From positions 1 to 40,383 of IMG/VR virus record IMGVR_UViG_3300033148_005265: DNA of 40,383 nucleotides. The stretch is one strand, 5' to 3'. The DNA is from a virus. Shown in pieces: positions 28,921 to 37,255 of the stretch; the first letter of the stretch is position 1, and each line of letters begins with the position of its first letter. Made by a program: the position numbers and the translations under genes. The notes below the pieces were generated by a model. That model was not told the DNA's origin, searched no databases, and was given only the letters and a program-made list of their open reading frames with translations.

Positions 28921-31233
28921 ATGGCAGATGATTCATATAGCATAGATCAGAGTGCGATGGACGCATTTGCTGCGAGTGTGTCAGGCGCAGCAGGTACGAT
29001 GGGTACGCTGCAGGACCACATGGGTGGTATTAGCGAATACCTTACGCAGGTAACGTCGTCTGCGTCAGAATTTGCATCATTTAATGAAACTATTGTAAGT
29101 TCAATGGAGGAGATGAAGAGTAGCCTCGGTGATATAGTTAAATTACAGGAAGATGAACTAGATGTTGCCAAGAAAATAACTGGTGAGAAAGCTAAAGGGG
29201 CAAAACAAGCAAAAAAGGCTGCTGAACAAGCCAAGAAAGCAGCAAAGCAGCAAAACGTAATTCGAAAATACACTGCTAAAGCTACTGGATTCATGAAGAG
29301 TTCGGTTACGCAGGTAACTGGCATGAGTATCGGTCTTGGAACCATTGTTGGGCTGCTTGTCAAAGCGTATAATAACATGCGTATGGTTCGTGCGATGTCT
29401 AGTCAGACAGCATCGCACTTTGCGGGAGGCCAAAAGAGCATAGGTGCAGCTAGAAAGTCTATTATGCAGCTTCGTAGGGGGTTCAGGGCGTCTTATGAAG
29501 AAGCTGGTAAGGTTGTAAATACGCTTGCACAGATTGGTATGAGCGCTAAGGAAATTGCATCTGGACCAGATTTTATTGCTAAGAAGTTTAAGTTTACTGA
29601 TAAAAAGGGTTCAAAAGAAAGCGCTCTCCAGGCGCAACGCGCGTATTTTGACTTAATGAAATACAGAGACACACTTAAGACAACGGAGCTACGCTCGGAC
29701 GCGGGAGCGATGGCCAAAGAGGCGATGGCCCATCAGAAGAGTTATGAAAAGGAATTTAGTGACCAGTATAAGGCTCAAAAACGATGGTTTGATAAGAGTG
29801 AGGCGGCGCGCAGGAAGTCGTATAAAAAAACATACGGGGCTGCAGAAGAACTTTACGCAATTGAAAAGCAGTATGGGATTAGTGTTCAGACTAGCGGAAC
29901 GTTTGTAAAGCGTATGGAGCAGGATTTTGGGAAGCTGAATGAAGAGGGCCGTACAATGTTGGGCGTAGCGATTAACACTGCCGCACAGCTAGATAATATT
30001 GGAATTGGTGAGCTAATCGAAGATTGGCAAACGTTGATTACGCAGGCTCAGACATACAAAACAGATGTTATGGGTATCTTGTCATTGTACAATACCATGA
30101 TGCGCAAAGAAGGTTTGATGGGGATCAAGAATGTACCAACTAGGGTAAAAAAGGATATTGTAGCGAGTGTTGCTAGTATGACTGCGACAATGCCATTGGG
30201 CATAAAGGCCCTCTTGGGTAGAAGTTCGGGGGGCGGGGCAGCATCTAGAGTAATGGAATTCGAAGGCGTTAGTGAAGAGGAAAAGCTTAAGAGAGCGTTA
30301 GACGAGCTAGCTAAGAGAAAGAATGTAGGCCCAGGTGCCTCTGAAGAAGAGCGTAATCAAGCTAAGATTCGTGTACGTGAGTTGGTTCCTATGTTTTTTA
30401 AGGATGCCCAAGCCGATACTATAAAGTATTTAGCTGATCTAGTCGTTGATGGTAAGGTAAACGAAAAATCTACACAAGAAGGCTTAGCGGAGATGGCAGC
30501 AGAGCGCGAACAAACTAAAGCGAATGAAAAGCTTTGGAGAAGTGAGCGTGGAACACTAATAACTAATGCTCAAAAAACCTCTAGAGGGCTGCAGTCCATC
30601 CAAGATCTTATTATGAAGTATGCGGAAGACTGGATGGCAAAATATGTAATGCCTATTCTGGGGTGGTTAGGCGATATTTATGGGGCATTGCTTGATGGGT
30701 TTACCTCTCCTGAAATTATTGCACGACGAGAGATACAGGAGGACATGCAGAAGATGGGAGGGGGGTACATGATCCCCCCCTCACTGCTCAATAAAATCCA
30801 ACATGGAGAAGGTGTTGGCAGAACTGGGCTAGAGGGTGCAAGTCGTGATATGCGTATTATGGTAAATTCTGTCAGGCGCGAGACAGGTATGAAGGATCAA
30901 ATAGTACAAGATAGGATATCGCGTTTGGCGAATTGGGTATCTGGGGGGAAATACGGAAGAACTAAGGAACAGAGGGACGCGGCGTTAACAAAATCTGAGA
31001 ATCTGTATGCATTCGGTGATGAATTTAGGAGCGGTGCAAGAAAATTGATTCATTCGGGCGCAACCAAAGCAGAATTGCGGGCCTATGCGACGGAGATTTC
31101 GCAACGCGGACGCAAACCCCTAGCTAGATCAGCGTCTGAACGTAACATTGCTTCCGAGGATGGTGCACACGGTGCGCGCGCAAACCCAACACCTGACACT
31201 AATCTTCCCGCACTAGAACCCTCCCGCTCATAG
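28921..31233 (+). CDS. Tape measure protein
   Basis: This 770-aa protein is the longest gene of the tail core and lies right after the chaperone genes. It is largely helical and coiled-coil, with an Ala/Lys-rich section (KGAKQAKKAAEQAKKAAKQQ, ~94-113) and a hydrophobic Gly-rich segment (TGMSIGLGTIVGLLVKAY, ~133-150) as found in tape measure proteins that insert into the inner membrane during DNA entry. At roughly 1.5 angstroms per residue, 770 residues would correspond to a tail tube of about 115 nm (rule of thumb). AGGATAA precedes the ATG. No lytic transglycosylase or peptidase domain is visible, so peptidoglycan cutting must come from elsewhere. Confidence 0.85.
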   Translation: MADDSYSIDQSAMDAFAASVSGAAGTMGTLQDHMGGISEYLTQVTSSASEFASFNETIVSSMEEMKSSLGDIVKLQEDELDVAKKITGEKAKGAKQAKKAAEQAKKAAKQQNVIRKYTAKATGFMKSSVTQVTGMSIGLGTIVGLLVKAYNNMRMVRAMSSQTASHFAGGQKSIGAARKSIMQLRRGFRASYEEAGKVVNTLAQIGMSAKEIASGPDFIAKKFKFTDKKGSKESALQAQRAYFDLMKYRDTLKTTELRSDAGAMAKEAMAHQKSYEKEFSDQYKAQKRWFDKSEAARRKSYKKTYGAAEELYAIEKQYGISVQTSGTFVKRMEQDFGKLNEEGRTMLGVAINTAAQLDNIGIGELIEDWQTLITQAQTYKTDVMGILSLYNTMMRKEGLMGIKNVPTRVKKDIVASVASMTATMPLGIKALLGRSSGGGAASRVMEFEGVSEEEKLKRALDELAKRKNVGPGASEEERNQAKIRVRELVPMFFKDAQADTIKYLADLVVDGKVNEKSTQEGLAEMAAEREQTKANEKLWRSERGTLITNAQKTSRGLQSIQDLIMKYAEDWMAKYVMPILGWLGDIYGALLDGFTSPEIIARREIQEDMQKMGGGYMIPPSLLNKIQHGEGVGRTGLEGASRDMRIMVNSVRRETGMKDQIVQDRISRLANWVSGGKYGRTKEQRDAALTKSENLYAFGDEFRSGARKLIHSGATKAELRAYATEISQRGRKPLARSASERNIASEDGAHGARANPTPDTNLPALEPSRS

Positions 31234-31248
31234 AGAAAGGGGTCTGAT

Positions 31249-32007
31249 GTGTCAAACGTAGGATTAGCGCACGCTAAAAAGTTCGTTGATTTACTTACCC
31301 CGGATTCCCAAGCTGAAAAGCTTGTATTTAGGAGGTTTCCGGGAGAGGTTTTGCAGGCTGCAGCAGTGGCTGGAACATCTGTCCCAAAAAAAGATGTAAC
31401 CTCTGTTACGTTAAAGATTAACCCTCAAAGTATCCAATTTTCAAAACGAAAAGTAATTCAAAAGGTGCAAACTAGCGCCCCTAATAGGTTTATTGTGTTT
31501 GATTGGGGGCATGAACTTACTGTTCTAGGTATTGATGGTGTTACAGGAAACTTGCTACCAGATTCACTAACTAAGGGTGTGTTCGATCCTGTTGCTGACG
31601 CAACGATGGATGTATTAAGCTGGTCCCCAGGAACACAAGCAGATGTGCGGGGATCTGCTGGGTGGAAGGCGATCAAGGGCGTAGGAAATGCAGTAAATAC
31701 ACAGTTTAATGATCTAATGCTTGGAACACTTAAGTATTCTGAACTACTAGATCTATCTCCAAAATACAAAACGTTTAGGAGATTAGAATCTATTTATGAC
31801 CAGTCCGACGCTGACAATGATATTATAACGTTGGAATTATCCGAGACAATATACAGAGGATTTTTTGAGGATTTCAATTTTTCTGTAACAGCAGATAACC
31901 CGTGGAATTGGTCATATAGTTTAACCTACGTTATTTTAGAAAACATCTCTGAAAGTATTAGTAAGCACGATGCCCAGTTTTCTAACCTTGATGCTAAAAC
32001 GGATTAA
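31249..32007 (+). CDS. Baseplate / tail-tube initiator-type protein
   Basis: This 252-aa protein contains VTLKINPQSIQFSKRKVIQKVQTSAPNRFIVFDWGHELTVLGIDGVTG, a pattern found in tail-tube-like baseplate proteins between the tape measure and hub genes (XkdP or gp54-like position). It probably forms the ring between tube and hub. It starts with GTG at 31249, six bases after GAAAGGGG. An ATG two bases earlier is out of frame and stops after four codons. No LysM domain is apparent. Confidence 0.62.
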   Translation: MSNVGLAHAKKFVDLLTPDSQAEKLVFRRFPGEVLQAAAVAGTSVPKKDVTSVTLKINPQSIQFSKRKVIQKVQTSAPNRFIVFDWGHELTVLGIDGVTGNLLPDSLTKGVFDPVADATMDVLSWSPGTQADVRGSAGWKAIKGVGNAVNTQFNDLMLGTLKYSELLDLSPKYKTFRRLESIYDQSDADNDIITLELSETIYRGFFEDFNFSVTADNPWNWSYSLTYVILENISESISKHDAQFSNLDAKTD

Positions 32008-32012
32008 AAATA

Positions 32013-34184
32013 ATGACAGATCCTGTCGCAATAGGAAATACTTTAGTAGAATTATTGTACATGCAGCCTCCTGAAGGGGTTACTGTAGGGAATACCTACG
32101 GGCCTATCGGCTTGGACGGCCATTCTTACGGGCATGAAACTGTAAATTTTATGGAAGCGACTAAGCCATCATCATCGAGTATAGACCCCTCTTTGTTGTC
32201 TATTGCTGCTAGTGACATAGTTCACCCAGAGGTTTACATTGCTGTTGATTTTACCCACCAGTTTGTACAAACGTTGAAAGCTACTGCTGGAAATGATCAG
32301 TTAATCGGAAAGCGTCCGTTAGACGCTGGAATAATGCAAAAATTTGCAGATAGAATATTTGTATTTGTACAGCGGTACTTTGAGTACGTGCGATCATATG
32401 ATGGTACCCTTGATTTTTCCACTAATATAACTGCTGACTTTGAAAAAAATCCTACAGATGAGCATACCATCAATTTGTTTTTAAACAGGATAATAAACTA
32501 CTTTTTGACATCTATTAGCGTGCGACGTGCAAGAAAGCAAATAGGAACGGCATCGCTAGTGTTCAAAGACATAAAGAATCCAATTCAGGATGGCAGGGGT
32601 AATTACAGAATATTTTTCGATGCTGCATTTGATATCTTTAATCAGCTATTCGCACCGATGCTTCCCGTTACTATTTGGGGTAAGGGTAGGCTTTACCGTA
32701 ATTGGCACTTTCCAATTTTTGATGGGTATATTACATCTACGGCTCCAAAAGATTCTAATGGGTTTGTTGAGTATAATATAGAGTGCAAAGATGTATTAGA
32801 CCTTGCGCGGGTTAGCGTAGATATGATTAACCCTGCTATATCTCAATATGGGGAGGACCAGAAAGTCAATTCCATAAATATTATGACAAAGCCGTTTTTC
32901 GGGCATGATCATTTTACGTTAATAGACCGGCTTATTCGTGGTGGTACCCTTGTGTTTAACCCTGCGGGGAGATCAGCGTCAGATGAAAATCAATATGGTT
33001 TTACAACAAGTCGTGAGTTTAATATTACCCCAGCCCCAGTAATCCCAACGAAGTTTGAGCCTGAAAAAATTGGAACGCCAGAGTCGTTGCCACTCTATGC
33101 GCTTGGAAGGTTTACATCTGGATCGATTACTGACTTGGATTCCTTTGATACCACAGCTGGGATAGCTGCCTTAGAAGATATCGCGATGCATAAAGATATA
33201 TTTACACCTGAATTTGCACTTAATTATGTTTCCCATCGGGAGCGGGCTAGGCGCGTAGTTTACTGGGGCGATAAGATGACCCCATACAGGATATGGGCCA
33301 CACAAACTCCAGATATCTATACATCGACATTTTCTAATCGGTTGGATATCATTTCTGAAGTTGCGGATACAGTGTACTATGATTTTTATGTTGATGGTTC
33401 GGGTAATGTGCATTATCACCCATTGCGCCTTGGAAATGAGTTTTTAGCCGCAGATGCTATATACTTATCTGGATCTAAGAAAATGTTTCATCCACGAGCG
33501 TTCCCACATGCACAAATATTGGATGCTAAAGAGATTTTTTCAACTACTACACTTCTTAATATTGATGAACTTGTAACGTTTTTACGTGTTTCTGGGGAGC
33601 ATGACCTAATCAAGGATGCACGTCCAGAAGATCTTAACTTGTATGGAAGTGCTAGAGATAAAACGTTAATAGAAAAATATGGGTATCGTCGTGGGGAAAT
33701 TCAAAATGTTTTGTTTAATCGGAATTCGGTGATTGTCCCCGGTAAAATAACATTTCTGGACGTGGCTGCAATGGTATTTTTGCAGTTTGCAAATGCGGAA
33801 TTATATACACGGCAAAGTACAATAGTGTTTAGGCCTGAATTAGAGTTAGCGTCACCAGTCCTATTCACTGAAGATAACAATGTTTTTTATGTTAATTCTG
33901 TAGATCATAATATTGTTATAGGGGGGGACGCAACAACGTCTATTAACTGTAGCATGGGGCGTAAGGACAGTCAGTTACCCCCAGACCTAAATAGTTACCT
34001 TATCGCAAATGAGGCTTCGTATAATTACAAAAATCCAGACCCGCAAGAGCTTTGGGCTAAGTTGAAGGCTAAGGAATGGAAAAATTACTTAGATGCGACG
34101 GGCTCACTTCTATTAGAGATGGCTGCAAACACTGGCGGCCCTGAGCTTGGCAGCTTTGACACTGGCTACAATGATTTAGCATAA
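32013..34184 (+). CDS. Baseplate hub protein (gp27 / gpD-like)
   Basis: This 723-aa protein lies between the tube-initiator-like and spike genes, where the hub that surrounds the spike is encoded. It has mixed beta-barrel and helical content, including VTIWGKGRLYRNWHFPIFDGYITSTAPKDSNGFVEYNIECKDVLDLARV, typical of the first tube-like domain of hub proteins. A later section reads DFYVDGSGNVHYHPLRLG. It is longer than T4 gp27 (~391 aa) or P2 gpD (~387 aa), suggesting an inserted or appended domain. The first ~190 residues look helical and may be extra. It starts 6 bp after the previous stop. Confidence 0.65.
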   Translation: MTDPVAIGNTLVELLYMQPPEGVTVGNTYGPIGLDGHSYGHETVNFMEATKPSSSSIDPSLLSIAASDIVHPEVYIAVDFTHQFVQTLKATAGNDQLIGKRPLDAGIMQKFADRIFVFVQRYFEYVRSYDGTLDFSTNITADFEKNPTDEHTINLFLNRIINYFLTSISVRRARKQIGTASLVFKDIKNPIQDGRGNYRIFFDAAFDIFNQLFAPMLPVTIWGKGRLYRNWHFPIFDGYITSTAPKDSNGFVEYNIECKDVLDLARVSVDMINPAISQYGEDQKVNSINIMTKPFFGHDHFTLIDRLIRGGTLVFNPAGRSASDENQYGFTTSREFNITPAPVIPTKFEPEKIGTPESLPLYALGRFTSGSITDLDSFDTTAGIAALEDIAMHKDIFTPEFALNYVSHRERARRVVYWGDKMTPYRIWATQTPDIYTSTFSNRLDIISEVADTVYYDFYVDGSGNVHYHPLRLGNEFLAADAIYLSGSKKMFHPRAFPHAQILDAKEIFSTTTLLNIDELVTFLRVSGEHDLIKDARPEDLNLYGSARDKTLIEKYGYRRGEIQNVLFNRNSVIVPGKITFLDVAAMVFLQFANAELYTRQSTIVFRPELELASPVLFTEDNNVFYVNSVDHNIVIGGDATTSINCSMGRKDSQLPPDLNSYLIANEASYNYKNPDPQELWAKLKAKEWKNYLDATGSLLLEMAANTGGPELGSFDTGYNDLA

Positions 34185-34195
34185 GCGAGACTTGA

Positions 34196-35245
34196 ATGGC
34201 TACAAACGAATTCAAAGGATGGGTGTTTCTCGCGCAAGTAACTGCGGTGTATCCGGACTTTCGCACACTTGACGTTAAGTGGCTTACTGGAGATCAAACT
34301 GTACGTCAGGTTACCATAATTTCTGGTTTTGCCAATTTTTCACTTCCTGCATCCGGTGATTTTTGCTTAGTAATGGGGAACGATTCCGGATATTATTGCC
34401 TCGGTAAGATTGATGATCACTATGTAGAAAAGCTAGCTGGTAATGTTACAGATAAGCGAGGAAATAAGTTAAAAGCCAAGCTAGTACCCCCCGGTGAATC
34501 CGTGTTTATGAATCTAGCTAAGAATATAATTCTTACACTGGGTAACAGCGGTAATTTTTCTTTACTAAATGGGATGCAGGAGGGTATTAGCTACGTAAAA
34601 AGTGCAGGAACTGCTACCATTAGGACGTTACAGCTTCTTGGGCAAACGATTGTATCCGAAGCAAGCGGACAGCTTGTCAATCTTGGTACGGTGCTTTCCT
34701 TTGTACCCGGTATCGGGATGTTTGTGGTACAGAATCCGCAAACGAAGCAGGGAGCAGTTGAGTTTGCAGTTAGGATGACTGACCCAGTAACCGCGCTAGG
34801 AACAGCGTCTTTGAAGCTTGGGGATATATTTACAGAGCCCATAGTGTCTGCTGATAAAAGCATTTTAGAGCCGCACACGGACATTGGTGCTGCAGGCGCG
34901 GCAAATTGGCTAAATGCATACATGGGCGTTTTGATCAAGGGGGTAGAAGTAGGCACTGTAAAGATTGACAACAAGGGAAACATAAGCGTCAACGCAGCAT
35001 TGCCTGGCCAGGGGAAGGTTGTAATTAACGCGGGAACGAATGCACAGATTATCAGTACTGCAGGGACTTACATTGGGGGAACAGCCGACGTGCCCCCTAC
35101 AGAGCCCATGGTTTTGGGTACCCAGCTTATGACATGGCTCGCTGCACATAAGCACCCTACAGGAATGGGCCCTTCAGGGCCTCCTACACCCGATGATATT
35201 GCAAACCTAATAAACATTCTTAGCCCACTAAACAAGGTAGACTAG
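34196..35245 (+). CDS. Baseplate central spike protein (gpV / gp5-like)
   Basis: This 349-aa protein begins with an OB-fold-like domain (WVFLAQVTAVYPDFRTLDVKWLTGDQTVRQVTII, then GDFCLVMGNDSGYYCLG). A long series of short strands with Gly turns follows, fitting a trimeric beta-helix (KVVINAGTNAQIISTAGTYIGGT). Near the C-terminus, AAHKHPTGMGPSGPP carries an H-x-H motif. In P2 gpV-type spikes such histidines bind iron at the tip. There is no lysozyme domain as in T4 gp5. It should form the membrane-puncturing tip under the hub. Confidence 0.8.
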   Translation: MATNEFKGWVFLAQVTAVYPDFRTLDVKWLTGDQTVRQVTIISGFANFSLPASGDFCLVMGNDSGYYCLGKIDDHYVEKLAGNVTDKRGNKLKAKLVPPGESVFMNLAKNIILTLGNSGNFSLLNGMQEGISYVKSAGTATIRTLQLLGQTIVSEASGQLVNLGTVLSFVPGIGMFVVQNPQTKQGAVEFAVRMTDPVTALGTASLKLGDIFTEPIVSADKSILEPHTDIGAAGAANWLNAYMGVLIKGVEVGTVKIDNKGNISVNAALPGQGKVVINAGTNAQIISTAGTYIGGTADVPPTEPMVLGTQLMTWLAAHKHPTGMGPSGPPTPDDIANLINILSPLNKVD

Positions 35246-35737
35246 ATGGCGCTTTTACCGGCTACGCTTGCCGCTGCTCTAATTGCAAATGTGGATAACT
35301 TTGAGACAGAGGCCCAAGCGGCTGCCGCTTGGGCAGACTCGTTTGACACGTACTTTCAGTCTGCGATGGCAGGCCCTGTTCCCGTGGTTCCATTTTCTAC
35401 GACCCTTGCGAAGGGTGATATGGAGTCCTCTCTGACGGGGATGTCTGTAGCCGGTGCTGGTGCGGCTGCCCTATTGACAGGAATCACTGCGTATTGGGCG
35501 AACCTAAGCACCAATGCCGCTACAGTGTTCCTTACGTCCACAAGCGTTACACCGCCTCCGACATTAGGAACACTTACTGCTACCTTAGAGGCAAATTTTT
35601 TGGCAAACACTAACGGAAATGTTGACAAAGTTACTGCGCTTACGCTGATTGCGAATTCAATTCATATCGCACAAACTGGTGGTATAGCTGTGTTCCCACC
35701 AACCCCTGGGGGGATCGGGCCACAAACTATACTTTAG
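35246..35737 (+). CDS. Small Ala/Thr-rich baseplate-region protein
   Basis: This 163-aa protein (MALLPATLAAALIANVDNFETEAQAAAAWADSFDTYF) belongs to a type of short, Ala-rich protein seen next to spike genes in several phages, with no function I know of. The N-terminus is helical, but the sequence has no Lys-Arg n-region or cleavage site of a signal peptide. It starts directly after the spike stop, and its stop overlaps the stop of the convergent DHH gene by 3-4 bp. Confidence 0.6.
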   Translation: MALLPATLAAALIANVDNFETEAQAAAAWADSFDTYFQSAMAGPVPVVPFSTTLAKGDMESSLTGMSVAGAGAAALLTGITAYWANLSTNAATVFLTSTSVTPPPTLGTLTATLEANFLANTNGNVDKVTALTLIANSIHIAQTGGIAVFPPTPGGIGPQTIL

Positions 35738-36672
35738 TAGTTTATCCTATTGAGCAACTGCCATACTTTGGCTTCGATCGATTCTGTGAACTCACACGGG
35801 AACCCAGCTGCACCGGGGTGCCCCCCTCCACCGAAGAATTTAGCTATGGACCCTACATCTACCCCACCCTTGCGTGCGCGTAGGGAGCAGGTATTCCACG
35901 TGGGATTGATTACACACACGTATTCCAAATCTATAGCATCTTGGTGATCCAATATTGCATTGCCGATTTCAGATATGTAGTCTGTGGCAAAGATTACCTT
36001 GAATCGGTTGTTGTACCCATCTTTGTAGCACCGTGCGGCTTCTAATTGCTTCTTAATCACCTGATTTACATACCGGTTTTTTCGTTTTTCTAAGTGCTTC
36101 AGCACCTCTCGAAATGGGCTTAGCTTGTCAGCGTCAATGTTCTCCATAAATTCGTTAATGAAGTCATTTTTACCAAGGAATCCTAGCAACGTGTTTAGCT
36201 TAACAGACCTATTCCTATGTTTTGATTCTAGCTTCCACAAATCCCAAGCGCATACTGCATCCACAAATTCGTGTATCCCAAAAAAATCAGAGGGCGGATG
36301 CATTTTGCGGTAGTACGCGTCAAAAACTAGCTCTGTCGCGCACTTATCAATGTCTACCGTGGCCCAATCGTACTTATTTGCTGCTACTTTTGTCTTGTGG
36401 TGGTCAAGTAGCCGAATATTTACGCCTTTTTGATGCGCTGCGTCCAGAAGGTCAAGAATATCATTTGAGGGGCAGATGTCGGTAATCAACAGGAGATCAT
36501 CCTTCCCTACATGTTTGCTTTTTAGGTGATTTTTAATGGCATCGTCTATACCGGTGTAGGTATGATAGGATACAGATGATACTGTGATCCCAGCGATTTT
36601 ACCGGCACAGCGAAGAACGATAACACTACCAACGGCGTCTAGATCATTATGCGTTTTTACATGAACTTTCAT
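35734..36672 (-). CDS. DHH/DHHA1 family phosphoesterase
   Basis: This 312-aa protein has both DHH and DHHA1 signatures. Motif I is KTHNDLDAVGS (H8, D10, D12), motif II is LLITDICPS (D65), the name motif is LLDHHKTK (D90, H91, H92), and the C-terminus has GSIAKFFGGGGHPGAAGF, the DHHA1 substrate-binding loop. These are manganese-dependent phosphodiesterases or phosphatases such as NrnA/RecJ-like enzymes acting on nanoRNA, pAp or linear and cyclic dinucleotides. It is the only minus-strand gene, set inside the baseplate genes with its own ribosome site (AAGGAGA, five bases before the ATG). It looks like a moron-type insertion. The substrate is unknown. Cleaving signalling nucleotides of host defence is one possibility. 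Confidence 0.88.
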   Translation of the reverse strand: MKVHVKTHNDLDAVGSVIVLRCAGKIAGITVSSVSYHTYTGIDDAIKNHLKSKHVGKDDLLLITDICPSNDILDLLDAAHQKGVNIRLLDHHKTKVAANKYDWATVDIDKCATELVFDAYYRKMHPPSDFFGIHEFVDAVCAWDLWKLESKHRNRSVKLNTLLGFLGKNDFINEFMENIDADKLSPFREVLKHLEKRKNRYVNQVIKKQLEAARCYKDGYNNRFKVIFATDYISEIGNAILDHQDAIDLEYVCVINPTWNTCSLRARKGGVDVGSIAKFFGGGGHPGAAGFPCEFTESIEAKVWQLLNRINY

Positions 36673-36691
36673 AGCGTCTCCTTATTGTGTA

Positions 36692-36721
36692 CATAATACT
36701 GCGGACACTTGAGTTGTGGAA
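36692..36721 (-). promoter_or_regulatory. Possible promoter for the DHH gene
   Basis: On the minus strand a TATTAT box (at 36693-36698) lies about 20 bp upstream of the DHH start, with a weak TTCCAC (36716-36721) 17 bp before it. The -10 is good, the -35 poor. The divergent arrangement makes a separate promoter likely. Confidence 0.35.
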
Positions 36722-36729
36722 CTTTTTTC

Positions 36730-36743
36730 AGGAGTTAACTCCT
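36730..36743. promoter_or_regulatory. 14-bp perfect palindrome in a divergent intergenic region (candidate operator)
   Basis: AGGAGTTAACTCCT is its own reverse complement. It sits between the divergent DHH gene and the 36788 gene and overlaps the possible -35 element (TTAACT) of a rightward promoter. This is the usual place for a repressor or activator site. The two 5-bp arms around TTAA could also form a small hairpin, but no T-tract follows in either direction. Confidence 0.45.
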
Positions 36744-36764
36744 TTCCGTGGTTTGAGGGATAAT
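36735..36764 (+). promoter_or_regulatory. Possible promoter for the 36788 gene and downstream baseplate genes
   Basis: TTAACT (36735-36740), 18 bp and GATAAT (36759-36764) form a plausible sigma70-type promoter 24 bp before the ATG at 36788. Transcription of the baseplate genes must restart or read through after the minus-strand DHH gene. Confidence 0.45.
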
Positions 36765-36787
36765 ACACTAGGCGAATAGAAGGGACC

Positions 36788-37252
36788 ATGGCAAACATCG
36801 AAATAGACCCGTGTATGTGTGGCTGGGTTGCAGTGATAGGTGATTATACCGGCGTTCTAACGTCGCTATTAGACACCTCCATCGCGTCCCTAACTGCCGT
36901 TAAAGTAGCATTGATGCTCGTGCCTACAAATTTTACTGATCAAGCTAAGCGCTTGCGGTATGAGGTGGAGTTAGCACTTATCGAGGAAGCTATCAAGGCA
37001 ATAGAGGTTCCTTTAGGGGTAATTACGAATCTTGGTCGCCCATTTGCTGATTGTGATGCCGTTGCAAACGTTACGGTAGTTACAGGCAAGATTTACGATC
37101 TGTTGATTGCTGATGTTGCAGATCGGCGTTTTCAGGTAGAATCTTTCATTGAAGCATTAGAGGCGGAAAGCCTACAAATAGAAGAACTAGATCGTTTGAT
37201 CGATTTTATGACTGAGATTAAATCGGCAATAGAGGACTGCGGGAATGTGTAA
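36788..37252 (+). CDS. Unrecognised small helical protein in baseplate region
   Basis: This 154-aa protein is mostly helical and acidic (RYEVELALIEEAIKAIEV, FQVESFIEALEAESLQIEELDRLIDFMTEI), with a short Cys pair near the N-terminus (DPCMCGW) and two more cysteines later (ADCD, EDCGN). It resembles no named baseplate component that I can state. It lies after the divergent region and 3 bp before the gp25-like gene, so it is probably co-transcribed with the baseplate wedge genes. GAAGGGA is just upstream of the ATG. Confidence 0.6.
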   Translation: MANIEIDPCMCGWVAVIGDYTGVLTSLLDTSIASLTAVKVALMLVPTNFTDQAKRLRYEVELALIEEAIKAIEVPLGVITNLGRPFADCDAVANVTVVTGKIYDLLIADVADRRFQVESFIEALEAESLQIEELDRLIDFMTEIKSAIEDCGNV

Positions 37253-37255
37253 GCT

